Positions 1 through 8,144 are shown, counted from the stretch's first letter. The stretch: 44,115 nucleotides of DNA from Ruminococcus sp. (GCA_017622925.1 JAGAQC010000022.1:1-44115); one strand, 5' to 3'. Made by a program: numbers and translations. Notes: generated by a model not told the origin, from the sequence alone.

Positions 1-37
1 CAGTCAGATTTTTTGTCAGATTGCATAAAAACGACAC

Positions 38-62
38 AGGCATACTTTGTGTATGGCAAGGA
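38..62 (-). repeat. 25-nt core shared with right-end element
   Basis: These 25 nt are the exact reverse complement of 43783-43807, the middle of a 161-bp inverted-repeat element near the other end of the window. The flanks (1-37, 63-120) resemble that element only loosely, with a run of T and then a purine-rich stretch in matching places. It is probably a decayed or divergent copy. The core itself contains a short palindrome, CATAC...GTATG. The rest of 1-145 holds no gene that I can support. Confidence 0.6.
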
Positions 63-145
63 GTTTTTGTGTAATATGACAGAAAATATGCAAGCAGATG
101 ACGTGCCAAGCTGAAAGCGGTATTTGATCAGTGATTCCTTAATTA

Positions 146-841
146 TCAGGAGGTTGACGATTCGGCGTAAGCTTTAAGTATCAGCGAAGCATCGACTGCA
201 TCGACAGAAGAATCGCCGTTCATATCGGCATGTTCAAGCATATCCCGCTGTAACACCTCGGAAATTTCACCTGCCACCTGACAATTGGAATAGTATCCCA
301 AAACGTAAGAAGCGTCGGAGGCGTCAACAGAGCCGTCATAGTCCACATCGCCACGCTCGAAGCCTTTGCCGTATGCGCACATAAGTATAGGTATTTCACT
401 ACCGTCAATATCTCCGTCATTGTCTATATCGCCGTATTTCTCAATATTTTCAAGCATATCGTTGTTAAGCGTCAAATAACAATCGTACATTCCGTCTCTT
501 TCAACAAGCTCGTAGTTCTTTATACAACTGTATCTATAGTTTTGGGAGAACGAACAAATATACTGCCTTCCCTCAAAAACGACAGGCGTATTATCCGTCA
601 TTACATTAGATATATAATACATTATCACAACAGCGTCGATCACGTCGAACGTGCCGTTTCCGTCGAAATCAGCGAAATATCTGCCGTCCTTAATTCCGTC
701 CGAAAGCTCCTGATAATACTCGTCATTAGTGTTGAAGTCAGCCGCATTCGGATATTTTTCGTACTCCGCAGCAGATGCGGAAAAAGGTACAACTGATGCC
801 GCAAGGCATACGGATGTCATAAATGTCAAAATTTTCTTCAT
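146..841 (-). CDS. Secreted protein of dockerin-like calcium loops
   Basis: This 231-residue protein starts with a clear signal peptide (lysines at 2-3, hydrophobic core, Ala-X-Ala cleavage near residue 24). The mature part has four loops of the D-x-D/N-x-D/N-G type seen in type I dockerins and EF-hands: about residues 58-69, 138-149, 165-176 and 206-217. The last two are spaced and flanked like the two halves of a dockerin. No catalytic or carbohydrate-binding domain is visible; residues 85-135 are unrecognised. In related bacteria dockerins bind cohesins on scaffoldins, so an adaptor, scaffold-associated or calcium-binding role is possible, but that is inference. The start has a good ribosome site (AAGGGG, 8 nt upstream) and a near-perfect promoter at 906-934. 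Confidence 0.75.
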   Translation of the reverse strand: MKKILTFMTSVCLAASVVPFSASAAEYEKYPNAADFNTNDEYYQELSDGIKDGRYFADFDGNGTFDVIDAVVIMYYISNVMTDNTPVVFEGRQYICSFSQNYRYSCIKNYELVERDGMYDCYLTLNNDMLENIEKYGDIDNDGDIDGSEIPILMCAYGKGFERGDVDYDGSVDASDASYVLGYYSNCQVAGEISEVLQRDMLEHADMNGDSSVDAVDASLILKAYAESSTS

Positions 842-905
842 AGTAATTTCCCCTTTCGTCAGTCAATGATTATATAGTTTAAACGGAGATTTGTCTCCTG
901 ATTGT

Positions 906-934
906 ATTATATCACATAACAGACAAAATGTCAA
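906..934 (-). promoter_or_regulatory. SigA promoter of the dockerin-repeat gene
   Basis: On the minus strand TTGACA (929-934) and TATAAT (906-911) are separated by 17 bp, with TGA just before the -10 box (extended -10). Transcription would begin near 899, giving a leader of about 58 nt before the start at 841. Confidence 0.85.
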
Positions 935-1022
935 GGATTATCATTAATATTGTAAAAATGTTATAAATATAGGTGTAATAAAATAGCGGTATATGTAATG
1001 AATGACATGTTTCGACAAAATA

Positions 1023-1976
1023 TTATATATAATTTAAAGTTTTTAGAACAAACAGCCAAGCAGTCAGAGTAAACGCCGAACTCAAGGTCGTAAGCATTAC
1101 CGCAAAGGCTGTTATAGTACCCTTGTGACCGAAGTTTTTCGCCATTACAAAGCAGCTTCCCGTAGTTGCGCTTCCGAGCATTACGAGGATAGCTATGAGT
1201 TTTTCACCCCTGAATCCGATATGTATCGCTATCGGCAGGAAAACCGCGCAGAACAATATAAGCTTCATAAAGCATATTCCCAGCGTGACCCTTACCTTGC
1301 TTTTGGCTTCGCTTGTCTTAAACGACGCGCCGAGAGCTATCAGGGAAAGCGGAGTTGCCATATTTCCCAGATAAGACACGGATTTTGCAAGTATAACAGG
1401 CTGCGGTATACGCAGAAGCGACCACGCCATACCGACCGCTATTCCCAATATAATGGGATTTGTGACGATCCCCTTTAACGTATCGAGGACAAGTTTTTTT
1501 CTGCCGCCGCTTTTTTCTTTCGGGGACGTTGCAGACAGCGCGGTTACGGCGATTATATTGTACAGTGGAACTGTTCCTGCTATCATCAGAGCCGCCATAG
1601 CAGCTTCACCGTAAATATTTTTAACGAATGCGATACCCAGTACCGCCGCCGAACTTCTGTACGAAGCCTGAATTATCTCTCCCCGTTCGGCTTTGTCCTT
1701 ATGAAGCAGGGAATACAAAACCGCCGCGCATACGCTGAGGAGCGTTGCGACTATGCAGAACACGACAAATTTTGTGTCCCACACGACACGAAAGTCCGCC
1801 GAAGATAAGTCCTCGAACAGCAGCGCAGGCAATGTTGCGGTAAAGGTAAATTTATTAAGCTTTGCAGTCGTATGGTCGTCCAGCAATCCGATTTTTTTGC
1901 ATATATAGCCGAATACCATCATTAAAAATACGGGTACGGTGGCGTTCAGACTGAATTTAAGGTTTTCAGCAAACAC
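1023..1976 (-). CDS. AEC family permease (auxin efflux carrier type)
   Basis: This is an integral membrane transporter of about 317 residues with roughly ten hydrophobic segments. It opens with FSLNATVPVFLMMVFGY, typical of the AEC family. Members export or take up organic anions such as malate, malonate or auxin; the substrate cannot be read here. The frame stays open to a GTG at 2015, but no ribosome site precedes that codon. The GTG at 1976 gives an N-terminus that fits the family, so I prefer it, with modest certainty. The gene follows the ykgJ-like gene on the same strand with repeat A1 between them, so it may depend on read-through. Confidence 0.8.
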   Translation of the reverse strand: MFAENLKFSLNATVPVFLMMVFGYICKKIGLLDDHTTAKLNKFTFTATLPALLFEDLSSADFRVVWDTKFVVFCIVATLLSVCAAVLYSLLHKDKAERGEIIQASYRSSAAVLGIAFVKNIYGEAAMAALMIAGTVPLYNIIAVTALSATSPKEKSGGRKKLVLDTLKGIVTNPIILGIAVGMAWSLLRIPQPVILAKSVSYLGNMATPLSLIALGASFKTSEAKSKVRVTLGICFMKLILFCAVFLPIAIHIGFRGEKLIAILVMLGSATTGSCFVMAKNFGHKGTITAFAVMLTTLSSAFTLTAWLFVLKTLNYI

Positions 1977-2016
1977 AATATCACAGCTTTCATTAGTATT
2001 ATTTTCACTATCCACA

Positions 2017-2212
2017 ACTTAAGTGGGGGACTCTGTCCCCCACACCCCCTGCCAAAGGGGTGACCCCTTTGGAATCTCTGTTGTCGTGAATTGGACTGTA
2101 GTAATCCTCATATCTGTACGATGCTGTTAGTCTCCATGATTACCACAGTCCAATTCACGATAATGGACACCAAAAGATAACTCTTTAGCAGAAAGTAGAG
2201 GGTAACAAAATT
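2017..2212 (+). repeat. Composite hairpin repeat, family A copy 1
   Basis: Cassettes in order are a GGGGGAC/GTCCCCC hairpin (about 2025-2041), CCAAAGGGG/CCCCTTTGG (about 2052-2072), and a long hairpin with arms 2086-2106 and 2138-2158 that begin GTGAATTGGACTGT. A conserved tail ends in GAAAGTAGAGGG. The tip of the long stem reads GTAATC/GATTAC; copy 2 has AAAATC/GATTTT at the same place, which is a paired change. It lies between two minus-strand genes and, unlike most copies, is not in sense with the gene before it. Confidence 0.85.
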
Positions 2213-2215
2213 CGC

Positions 2216-2716
2216 TTAGGTTGTAGACAATGATAATAATTCGTTTTCGCTGAGCAGAACCGAATAATTATCATACAATTCATGGACAGCCTCGGGGAAC
2301 TTGTCCGCATAAGCGAATATTTCCTCCGCAAGTCCCTCTTTGAGAAATGCTCTCAGCTCGTCGTGGGACTGTCCGTAAACGCTGCCGCACAGCGAGGAAA
2401 CCGCTATTACCCGACTTTCGCCGCTTTTCATTACACGAAACGGCCATATACGGCAATCAAAAGGTTTATCGTCCCCCAGCATACAGCCGCTTTCGGTGAG
2501 GGCAGGGCAGGAAAACAGCTCGCCGTCTGCGATCTCCCCCGAATTAAGGACAAATCCGCCGCCCTTTTTCGCAAATTTCGCGTCGGGAACTGCGGCTGCG
2601 ACTTTTTCCATAGTTCCAGCCTCGAAAAGCGGAGTTTCCCACACGTCGTACCTGTCGAACACACAGCACAAACGACACTCCGCACAAGCAGCTTTACTCA
2701 GTATTTTTTTTAACAT
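2216..2716 (-). CDS. YkgJ-type cysteine-cluster protein
   Basis: This 166-residue soluble protein has Cys11, 14, 17 and 18 in a C-x2-C-x2-C-C pattern close to the N-terminus. Later cysteines follow the family layout (FSCPAL...GCMLGDDKPFDCRIWPF). These are the hallmarks of the YkgJ / CxxCxxCC family, thought to bind zinc or an iron-sulfur cluster; its biochemical role is not established. It has its own strong promoter at 2760-2788 and a ribosome site (AAAGGCGGTG) before the ATG. It is divergent from the DUF2461 gene, and repeat A1 follows its stop codon. Confidence 0.75.
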   Translation of the reverse strand: MLKKILSKAACAECRLCCVFDRYDVWETPLFEAGTMEKVAAAVPDAKFAKKGGGFVLNSGEIADGELFSCPALTESGCMLGDDKPFDCRIWPFRVMKSGESRVIAVSSLCGSVYGQSHDELRAFLKEGLAEEIFAYADKFPEAVHELYDNYSVLLSENELLSLSTT

Positions 2717-2759
2717 TTATATATACACCGCCTTTAATTAATGATATTAAAACAGACTA

Positions 2760-2788
2760 ATTATATCAAATTATTTCCTGAATGTCAA
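2760..2788 (-). promoter_or_regulatory. SigA promoter of the YkgJ-type gene
   Basis: On the minus strand TTGACA (2783-2788), a 17-bp spacer and TATAAT (2760-2765) preceded by TGA. Its -35 box is only 3 bp from the -35 box of the divergent promoter at 2792-2820, so the two are back to back. Confidence 0.85.
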
Positions 2789-2791
2789 CAG

Positions 2792-2820
2792 TTGAAATTT
2801 ACCCTGAAATATGATATAAT
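2792..2820 (+). promoter_or_regulatory. SigA promoter of the DUF2461 gene
   Basis: TTGAAA (2792-2797), a 17-bp spacer and TATAAT (2815-2820) with TGA just upstream. The leader to the start codon at 2875 is about 48 nt. Confidence 0.8.
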
Positions 2821-2874
2821 CATACTCGGGTCAATTGCAAAAACGCAAATACATAAATTTTGTGAGGTGCAGAG

Positions 2875-3615
2875 ATGTTCAAAGGATTTTCAAAAGAAGC
2901 TATAGACTTTCTTTTTGGTATAAGGCTCAACAACAGCAAGGAATGGTTCGAGCCGAGGAAAAAAATTTACACCGAAAAAATCTACGATCCGCTGAAAGAG
3001 CTTACCGAAGCGATATACAAGCCCTTTGAAAAATCGGGAATGATATGCAAAACGGGCAGGATATACCGTGACGAGAGCTTTCCGCCGTATCTTCATTATC
3101 GGGATACCATGTGGATTTACGTCCGTTATCAGGCGTATTACTGGAACAAAACTCCCACCCTGTATTTCGAGCTTTCTCCCGAGGGCGCAGAATTTGGTTT
3201 TCGCATTTCAAAACCCGAAGCAGCCGTTATGGAAGCTTTCAGACAAGATATAGCCAACGAGCCGCAGAAGTTCCTGAGTATGGCGGACTCCCTCAAAAAG
3301 CAGGGGATAGATTTCGGCGGCGAAGAATATAAGCGGAAAAAGAAATGCACTGTTCCCGAAGCAGAGGAATTTTTCATAAAAAAAGGACTGTCGGCATACC
3401 GCAGAATAAGCGATATACCGCAGCTTAACCGCCCCGAGCTTGCGGAGGAGATAATAAACGTCTTTAAGCTTGTGATGCCGCTGAACGATTATTTCCACGA
3501 TATTGTTGAAAAAATCGAAGTCGAAAAGGCTCTCGACAAAGCGGCGGCTGCCGTTTTGTCGGAAGAACCTGTTCACGAAGCCGTAAAAGCTCCCGATGTG
3601 GAATTTATGTGGTGA
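2875..3615 (+). CDS. DUF2461 family protein
   Basis: This 246-residue soluble protein matches the DUF2461 (TIGR02453) family from its first residues: a phenylalanine/lysine-rich opening, LFGIRLNNSKEWFEPRKK at about 13-30, then RIYRDESFPPY and an Arg/Tyr-rich core (WIYVRYQAYYW). Its length is close to the family norm. No function is known for the family and no catalytic motif is evident. The start has GAGGTG 5 nt upstream. The residues after about 230 look like a species-specific tail. It is monocistronic: repeat B1 and the convergent CPBP gene follow. Confidence 0.75.
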   Translation: MFKGFSKEAIDFLFGIRLNNSKEWFEPRKKIYTEKIYDPLKELTEAIYKPFEKSGMICKTGRIYRDESFPPYLHYRDTMWIYVRYQAYYWNKTPTLYFELSPEGAEFGFRISKPEAAVMEAFRQDIANEPQKFLSMADSLKKQGIDFGGEEYKRKKKCTVPEAEEFFIKKGLSAYRRISDIPQLNRPELAEEIINVFKLVMPLNDYFHDIVEKIEVEKALDKAAAAVLSEEPVHEAVKAPDVEFMW

Positions 3616-3640
3616 AATCACGATGTTAGCTTGCTGAGAA

Positions 3641-3887
3641 TTTTGTTTCCCTTTACTTCTTGTCAAAAGGAGACTGTTTGAACCCTATATCGTAAATTTC
3701 CCTGCATAAAGCCATAAAAATACGGATTCGGATTTATACGGAAGGCTTTATGCAGGAAAATTTACGACAGCAGAGATTCCAAAGGGGTCACCCCTTTGGC
3801 AGGGGGTGCAGGGGTGACTCCCTACAGTGTAGGGAGATGTCACGAAGTGACAGAGGGTACGGGGCGGTTAGCCAGAGTCCCCCTGCA
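3641..3887 (-). repeat. Composite hairpin repeat, family B copy 1
   Basis: Read on the minus strand it has the layout of family A: a GGGGGACTC start, CCAAAGGGG/CCCCTTTGG, then CTGTCGT, a long hairpin, ACGATA and a tail matching A (TTACTT...GTTTCC on the plus strand). The long hairpin is a different sequence from that of A: arms 3691-3713 and 3744-3766, 23 nt with one mismatch. Two further hairpins are present: CTCCCTACAGTGTAGGGAG (about 3818-3836) and TGTCACGAAGTGACA (about 3838-3852). It starts about 5 bp after the stop of the CPBP gene and is in sense with it. Confidence 0.85.
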
Positions 3888-3891
3888 AAGC

Positions 3892-4887
3892 TCACAGCTT
3901 GCTAAGTCCGAGTAAAGCCAACAGCATATTAATAGCGATATAAATTATCAGCAGGGGATTTGAAAACGTCCACATATAATATTTACTCGGCGTATGGTAG
4001 TTTTCCCTGATATAACCGAAAACGGCTTTGCGTTTAACGATAAGCACAATAAGTCCGCCGATGAAAAAAGCTATCAACACACCGTAGTTAAGAATATTTG
4101 CGGCAAGCTCGGGAATCCTGTCCGAAATAAACGAAAGAACGTCCCCGAAAAAGAAATTGTTGGCGATATGCAGGGCTATCGACCATTTTATGCCGAACTC
4201 CATAGCGGCATAGGCGAACACAAGCCCTGCAAAAAAAGCGTATATAGACTGGGTCAGATTAGCGTGCATAACTCCGAAAATAACGGACGATACCAAAACC
4301 GCATATCCCTTGCCGCAGTTCATTTTCTCCAACGTCATCATTGTGAAGCCGCGGTACGTTATTTCCTCCGCAACAGGTCCTATAAAGCCTGCGTACAGCA
4401 TCATTGAAATAGTCGTACTTCCTGCCTGCGAAGCCTCTATGGACGCCTGCGCGGAAAGTCCTATCATATTCAGAAGCGTTTCGATTACCTCGTCAAAAAT
4501 CGCGAACGGCAGTTGTACGCTCATAAGCAGCGTCAAAAGTATAACAAACGCTGTCGGAGTCATTTTACTTCGCCTTGTGAAGATTTTCGGGAGCGTCAGT
4601 CTTTTCATGAAAAACAATGCCAAAAACACACAGCCTGCCGTTACGCCGAGAATCATTCCGCAGTCGGTCTCCAGTAATTTGTCCATCGTATCTTCATACG
4701 AAATTTTGCCGCTTGTTATCGCCGATAATGCGGCAAAAAATACTATCACGGCTATGATAACGGCTATAACTGCGGCGTATAATATCCCCTCATATATGAG
4801 AAGTCCGCCGAAAAGGTGGTACAGCGGTTTCTTGAAGCTTCTTTTTTCGGCTTCATCAGACTGCACCCATGAGTATTGATTATCCAT
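3892..4887 (-). CDS. CPBP family intramembrane metalloprotease
   Basis: This is a 331-residue multi-pass membrane protein. The three CPBP (Abi/Rce1) motifs are present: EEITYRG (Glu174, Glu175, Arg179), FGVMH (His208) and HIANN (His240, Asn244). These coordinate metal in Rce1-type proteases that cleave within the membrane. In Firmicutes such proteins serve in bacteriocin self-immunity, exporter maturation or signalling; nothing here identifies the target. The frame is open to a codon at 4947, but AGGAGGG 5 nt before the ATG at 4887 fixes the start. Only 52 bp separate it from khpA, and most of that is a terminator hairpin, so it either lives on read-through or has a promoter inside khpA. Confidence 0.8.
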   Translation of the reverse strand: MDNQYSWVQSDEAEKRSFKKPLYHLFGGLLIYEGILYAAVIAVIIAVIVFFAALSAITSGKISYEDTMDKLLETDCGMILGVTAGCVFLALFFMKRLTLPKIFTRRSKMTPTAFVILLTLLMSVQLPFAIFDEVIETLLNMIGLSAQASIEASQAGSTTISMMLYAGFIGPVAEEITYRGFTMMTLEKMNCGKGYAVLVSSVIFGVMHANLTQSIYAFFAGLVFAYAAMEFGIKWSIALHIANNFFFGDVLSFISDRIPELAANILNYGVLIAFFIGGLIVLIVKRKAVFGYIRENYHTPSKYYMWTFSNPLLIIYIAINMLLALLGLSKL

Positions 4888-4900
4888 TCCGACCCTCCTG

Positions 4901-4938
4901 TAAAAAATTCCCCTTCCGACTAAACAGAAGGGGATTTT
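4901..4938 (-). terminator. Intrinsic terminator after khpA
   Basis: The stem CCCCTTC (4910-4916) pairs with GAAGGGG (4927-4933), and on the minus strand a run of T (4902-4907) follows. It begins 2 bp after the khpA stop and ends beside the ribosome site of the next gene. Confidence 0.8.
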
Positions 4939-4939
4939 A

Positions 4940-5173
4940 TTATTCAATCGTAACTGTAACTTTGAGATCCTGCTTGGCTGCCCCTGCTCTCATGATAGTT
5001 CTGAGTGCCTTGGCGATCCTGCCCTGCTTGCCGATCACACGACCCATATCGTCGGGAGCTACGGAAAGTCGGAAATTGATAACGCCCTCCTCGTCCGGCT
5101 CGTCCTCAACGATAGTTATAGCAGTTTTATCTTCAACAAGTCCTGCTGCAATTGCATAAAGTAAATCTTTCAT
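4940..5173 (-). CDS. khpA: KhpA, KH-domain RNA-binding protein
   Basis: This 77-residue protein consists of a single KH domain with the GxxG loop (GRVIGKQGRIAKALRT, about residues 43-58). Its opening MKDLLYAIAAGLVED is typical of KhpA/YlqC. In other Firmicutes KhpA pairs with KhpB/EloR, binds RNA and influences cell elongation and division. Its position directly after rpsP in the ffh operon is the standard Firmicute arrangement and supports the name. It is the last gene before an intrinsic terminator. Confidence 0.92.
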   Translation of the reverse strand: MKDLLYAIAAGLVEDKTAITIVEDEPDEEGVINFRLSVAPDDMGRVIGKQGRIAKALRTIMRAGAAKQDLKVTVTIE

Positions 5174-5239
5174 AAGTCCTCCTTAGCTTTGGAAACAGAG
5201 CATGAGACTTTTGTCTCTGCTCCTCCTAAGCTATGCAAA

Positions 5240-5482
5240 TTAAAGGATTCCTTCCTTTTTGAGAAGTCCCTTTACTGTGTCTGTAGGCTGCGCACCCTTT
5301 GAGATCCAATCCTTTGCCTTATCAGCGTCGATCTTTACAACAGAGGGTTCTTTCGTAGGATCGTAGTAACCGATCTCCTCAACGAATCTTCCGTCTCTGG
5401 GGTATCTGGAATCTGCAACAACTACACGGTAGAAAGGAGCTTTCTTAGCGCCCATTCTTCTCAGTCTGATTTTTACTGCCAT
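5240..5482 (-). CDS. rpsP: 30S ribosomal protein S16
   Basis: This 80-residue protein opens with [19 protein letters not shown], followed by [22 protein letters not shown], the near-invariant S16 signature. S16 binds 16S rRNA and helps assemble the small subunit. The length is usual for the family. GGAGGTG lies before the start. It sits between a small membrane-protein gene and khpA in the ffh operon. Confidence 0.97.
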   Translation of the reverse strand: MAVKIRLRRMGAKKAPFYRVVVADSRYPRDGRFVEEIGYYDPTKEPSVVKIDADKAKDWISKGAQPTDTVKGLLKKEGIL

Positions 5483-5540
5483 TTATATTCACCTCCAAAA
5501 ATTATTTTTTGTATATTCAAGCGGTTGACCGCATTGAAAG

Positions 5541-5774
5541 CTAACTCTTTTTTGAATCCGCCACTACCATCAATATTATAAATATGACGCAAGCGGCATA
5601 AGCTGTACCCCTCAGAATTTTCTGAACCATTTCGTTATCCGTGACCTTGCTCCACAGATTTTTACTTCCGCCTGCAAGTAAGAAAACAACAGCTAACGCA
5701 AAAAACAACCAGCCTGTCGGAGTTTCGGGAAGTCGCCCTCTTATTCTTCTGAGATACAGGTTACCAAAATCCAT
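5541..5774 (-). CDS. Small two-helix membrane protein in the ffh operon
   Basis: I do not recognise this 77-residue protein. It has two hydrophobic segments (about residues 21-36 and 57-72), a basic N-terminus (LYLRRIRGR) and a short lysine-rich C-terminus. Both ends would face the cytoplasm. GAGGTG lies just before the ATG, and the gene starts 8 bp after the ffh stop, so translation is probably linked. Its place between ffh and rpsP, which are commonly neighbours, suggests a role linked to membrane targeting, but that is only a guess from position. Confidence 0.7.
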   Translation of the reverse strand: MDFGNLYLRRIRGRLPETPTGWLFFALAVVFLLAGGSKNLWSKVTDNEMVQKILRGTAYAACVIFIILMVVADSKKS

Positions 5775-5782
5775 AACTCACC

Positions 5783-7165
5783 TCAAAACGGCAGATTTCC
5801 GCCGCCCTTGCCTGTCATTTTATCGAAATTCATACCCGCTATTTGTTTTCTTGCTTTTCGCAGGTTCATTTTTCCGCTTTTGCCCGTGAACTGCTTCATC
5901 ATCTTCTGCATCTGGTCGAACTGCTTCAAAAGCCTGTTGACCTCCTCCACCTTAGTACCCGAACCGGCTGCGATTCGCCTTTTTCTGGAGGGATTGATGA
6001 TCGACGGCTTCTCACGCTCCGCCTTTGTCATAGACGTTATTATCGCTTCTATCCTGTTGAGCTGACTGTCGTCAATATCGGCGTCTTTCAGCTTGTCGCC
6101 CACTCCGGGGAGCATTCCGATAATGGACTTCATGCTGCCCATTTTCTTTATCTGCTTCATCTGATCGAGCAGGTCGTTCATGTCGAATTTATTTTCCTTG
6201 AATTTTTTGGTGAGCTTCTCCGCGTCCTGATGCGTCATAACGTTCTCGGCTTTTTCTATAAGCGTGAGAACGTCGCCCATGCCGAGTATTCTCGAAGCCA
6301 TTCGTTCGGGGTGGAACTGCTCAAAGTCGTCCAGCTTTTCGCCCATTCCCACATACTTGATAGGCTTTCCCGTTACGGAAAGTACAGAAAGTGCCGCGCC
6401 GCCCCTCGTATCGGAGTCGAGCTTCGACATAAGCACGCTTGTTATCCCGACCGCTTCGTCAAAGGCTTTGGCAACGTTTACGGCGTCCTGACCCGTCATA
6501 GCGTCTACAACGAGCATTATCTCGTTGGGATTCGTAAGCTCCTTGATCTTTTTAAGCTCGTCCATGAGAGCCTCGTCAACGTGAAGACGACCTGCCGTAT
6601 CTATTATCAGAACGTCGTGACCGTAGTCCTTAGCGTGAACAAGGGCTTTCTGCGCTATGATAACTGGGTCTATCTGTCCCATTTCAAAGACCTTGACCTC
6701 TGCCTTTGCGCCGACCACCTGCAACTGATTTATAGCCGCAGGACGGTAAATATCGCAGGCTGCCAAAAGCGGACGGTGTCCCTCTTTTTTAAGCATTTTT
6801 GCAAGCTTTGCGGCATGGGTCGTTTTACCCGAGCCTTGAAGTCCGCACATCATGACCACCGTAGGTGGCTTTGAGGCGAAATTTATTCTCGAATTGCTGT
6901 TGCCCATAAGCGAGCAAAGCTCCTCGTTTACTATTTTTATTACCTGTTGAGCCGGAGTAAGGCTGTTCAGCACTTCCTCGCCGACTGCTCGTTCCGACAC
7001 CTTAGCCACAAAATCCTTAACGACCTTGTAGCTTACGTCGGCTTCCAAAAGGGCGAGCTTTACCTCACGCATTGCCTCTTTGACATCTTTTTCCGTGAGT
7101 TTTCCTCTTGATTTCAGCTTTTTAAAGACGTTATTCAGTTTTTCGGAAAGACCCTCAAATGCCAT
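5783..7165 (-). CDS. ffh: Signal recognition particle GTPase Ffh
   Basis: This 460-residue protein has the SRP54 plan: an N domain (1 to about 85), a G domain with the P-loop GLQGSGKTT (about 108-116), DTAGR and the SKLDSDTRGG region, then a methionine-rich M domain ending in a flexible Gly/Lys tail. Ffh binds SRP RNA and signal sequences and delivers ribosomes to FtsY at the membrane. A TTG at 7171 is in frame, but GGGAGGG sits 7 nt before the ATG at 7165, so that start is used. A short GC-rich hairpin (about 7184-7199) lies just upstream of the ribosome site. The gene follows ylxM after 132 bp. Confidence 0.97.
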   Translation of the reverse strand: MAFEGLSEKLNNVFKKLKSRGKLTEKDVKEAMREVKLALLEADVSYKVVKDFVAKVSERAVGEEVLNSLTPAQQVIKIVNEELCSLMGNSNSRINFASKPPTVVMMCGLQGSGKTTHAAKLAKMLKKEGHRPLLAACDIYRPAAINQLQVVGAKAEVKVFEMGQIDPVIIAQKALVHAKDYGHDVLIIDTAGRLHVDEALMDELKKIKELTNPNEIMLVVDAMTGQDAVNVAKAFDEAVGITSVLMSKLDSDTRGGAALSVLSVTGKPIKYVGMGEKLDDFEQFHPERMASRILGMGDVLTLIEKAENVMTHQDAEKLTKKFKENKFDMNDLLDQMKQIKKMGSMKSIIGMLPGVGDKLKDADIDDSQLNRIEAIITSMTKAEREKPSIINPSRKRRIAAGSGTKVEEVNRLLKQFDQMQKMMKQFTGKSGKMNLRKARKQIAGMNFDKMTGKGGGNLPF

Positions 7166-7297
7166 AAACAAACCCTCCCTTTGCGGCGAGCCGCCGCAGC
7201 CTGTGTCGCGTTTCCACTCGTAAACTCGTTAGTACTTACGAAACTCAAATCTGTTTCCGCGTTTTATAGTTTTATAATGCTTACAAAAGCATAATAC

Positions 7298-7633
7298 TTA
7301 CAATAATTTAATTCCGTTATTGACTTCGTTCTTGATCGCATTTTTGATATTGCTGTCGGAAATGGAATCCGCCGCATTATTTATATTTTCAAGGCATTGG
7401 CGCATCGCTACAAGCTGCTTTGCCATGCCGAGCTTTTCCTCATACATTAACAATAAGGATTCGGAACGCTTGATAAGTCCGCATGCTGCCTGACGGGAAA
7501 TTTCATCGGGTTCGCCTATTTCCGCATAAGAAAGGTCCTCATAATAATAAAGCTCCATAGCTTTTCGCTGCTTTTCGGTAAGAAGCTCGCCGTAGCAGTC
7601 AAGGAGCATAGCAAATTCCAGTTTCTTTGCCAT
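7298..7633 (-). CDS. ylxM: YlxM family DNA-binding protein (UPF0122)
   Basis: This 111-residue protein resembles region 4 of sigma factors: LLTEKQRKAMELYYYEDLSYAEI, then ISRQAACGLIKRSE, a helix-turn-helix at about 18-53. YlxM proteins stand before ffh in most Firmicutes and are thought to modulate the SRP pathway; in streptococci YlxM interacts with the SRP. The loop EPDEISRQ is slightly altered from the usual form. GAAGGAGG precedes the ATG. It is the first gene of the operon, about 35 nt after the predicted transcription start. Confidence 0.85.
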   Translation of the reverse strand: MAKKLEFAMLLDCYGELLTEKQRKAMELYYYEDLSYAEIGEPDEISRQAACGLIKRSESLLLMYEEKLGMAKQLVAMRQCLENINNAADSISDSNIKNAIKNEVNNGIKLL

Positions 7634-7674
7634 CAGTCAGCCTCCTTCGGGTGTCAAACAAAATCACTTTACAC

Positions 7675-7703
7675 ATTATACACTATATCAAGCCGTTTGT
7701 CAA
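7675..7703 (-). promoter_or_regulatory. SigA promoter of the ylxM-ffh-rpsP-khpA operon
   Basis: On the minus strand TTGACA (7698-7703), a 17-bp spacer and TATAAT (7675-7680): a perfect match to the consensus. Confidence 0.9.
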
Positions 7704-7899
7704 TAGTGCGCCGATATTTTAAACTGATTTAACCAATGTATCTTCTTCCCTCCAAAAGAAAAGGGCTATACCGAAGTACAGCCATAGTAAGTTTAAATAA
7801 ATATAGAAGGGGAATTGGGGGATCGTTTGATCCTCTTATATTATATTTGACTTTTCTTAAAATAATCTTAAATTATTGCGGTATTTATGCCGAGGATAT
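7704..7899. other. AT-rich intergenic stretch without a gene
   Basis: This lies between the ylxM promoter and repeat B2. An imperfect inverted repeat (GGCTATA...TACAGCC, about 7769-7784) is the only structure noticed. An open frame from 7736 lacks a ribosome site and runs into the repeat, so I do not call it. Confidence 0.5.
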
Positions 7900-8144
7900 T
7901 GTTTCACTGTACTTCTTGTTAAAGGGAGACTGTTTGAACCCTATATCGTAAATTTCCCTGCATAAAGCCATAAAAATACGGATTCGGATTTATACGGCAG
8001 GCTTTATGCAGGAAAATTTACGACAGCAGAGATTCCAAAGGGGTCACCCCTTTGGCAGGGGGTTCAGGGGTGACTCCCTACAGTGTAGGGAGATGTCATG
8101 AAGTGACAGAGGGTACGGGGCGGTTAGCCAGAGTCCCCCTGCTT
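7900..8144 (-). repeat. Composite hairpin repeat, family B copy 2
   Basis: It is nearly identical to B1, including the 23-nt-arm hairpin (about 7947-8022). It differs in the loop of one hairpin (TCATGAAGTGA instead of TCACGAAGTGA), in one base beside the long stem, and in the outer flank. It begins about 10 bp after the GH13 stop and is in sense with that gene, as B1 is with the CPBP gene. Confidence 0.85.

Noticed and set aside
5843-6874. 343-codon open frame opposite ffh
   Set aside because: It is a mirror frame of a highly conserved gene, with no ribosome site or recognisable protein.
7736-7951. 71-codon open frame between ylxM and repeat B2
   Set aside because: No ribosome site, and its end lies in the repeat.
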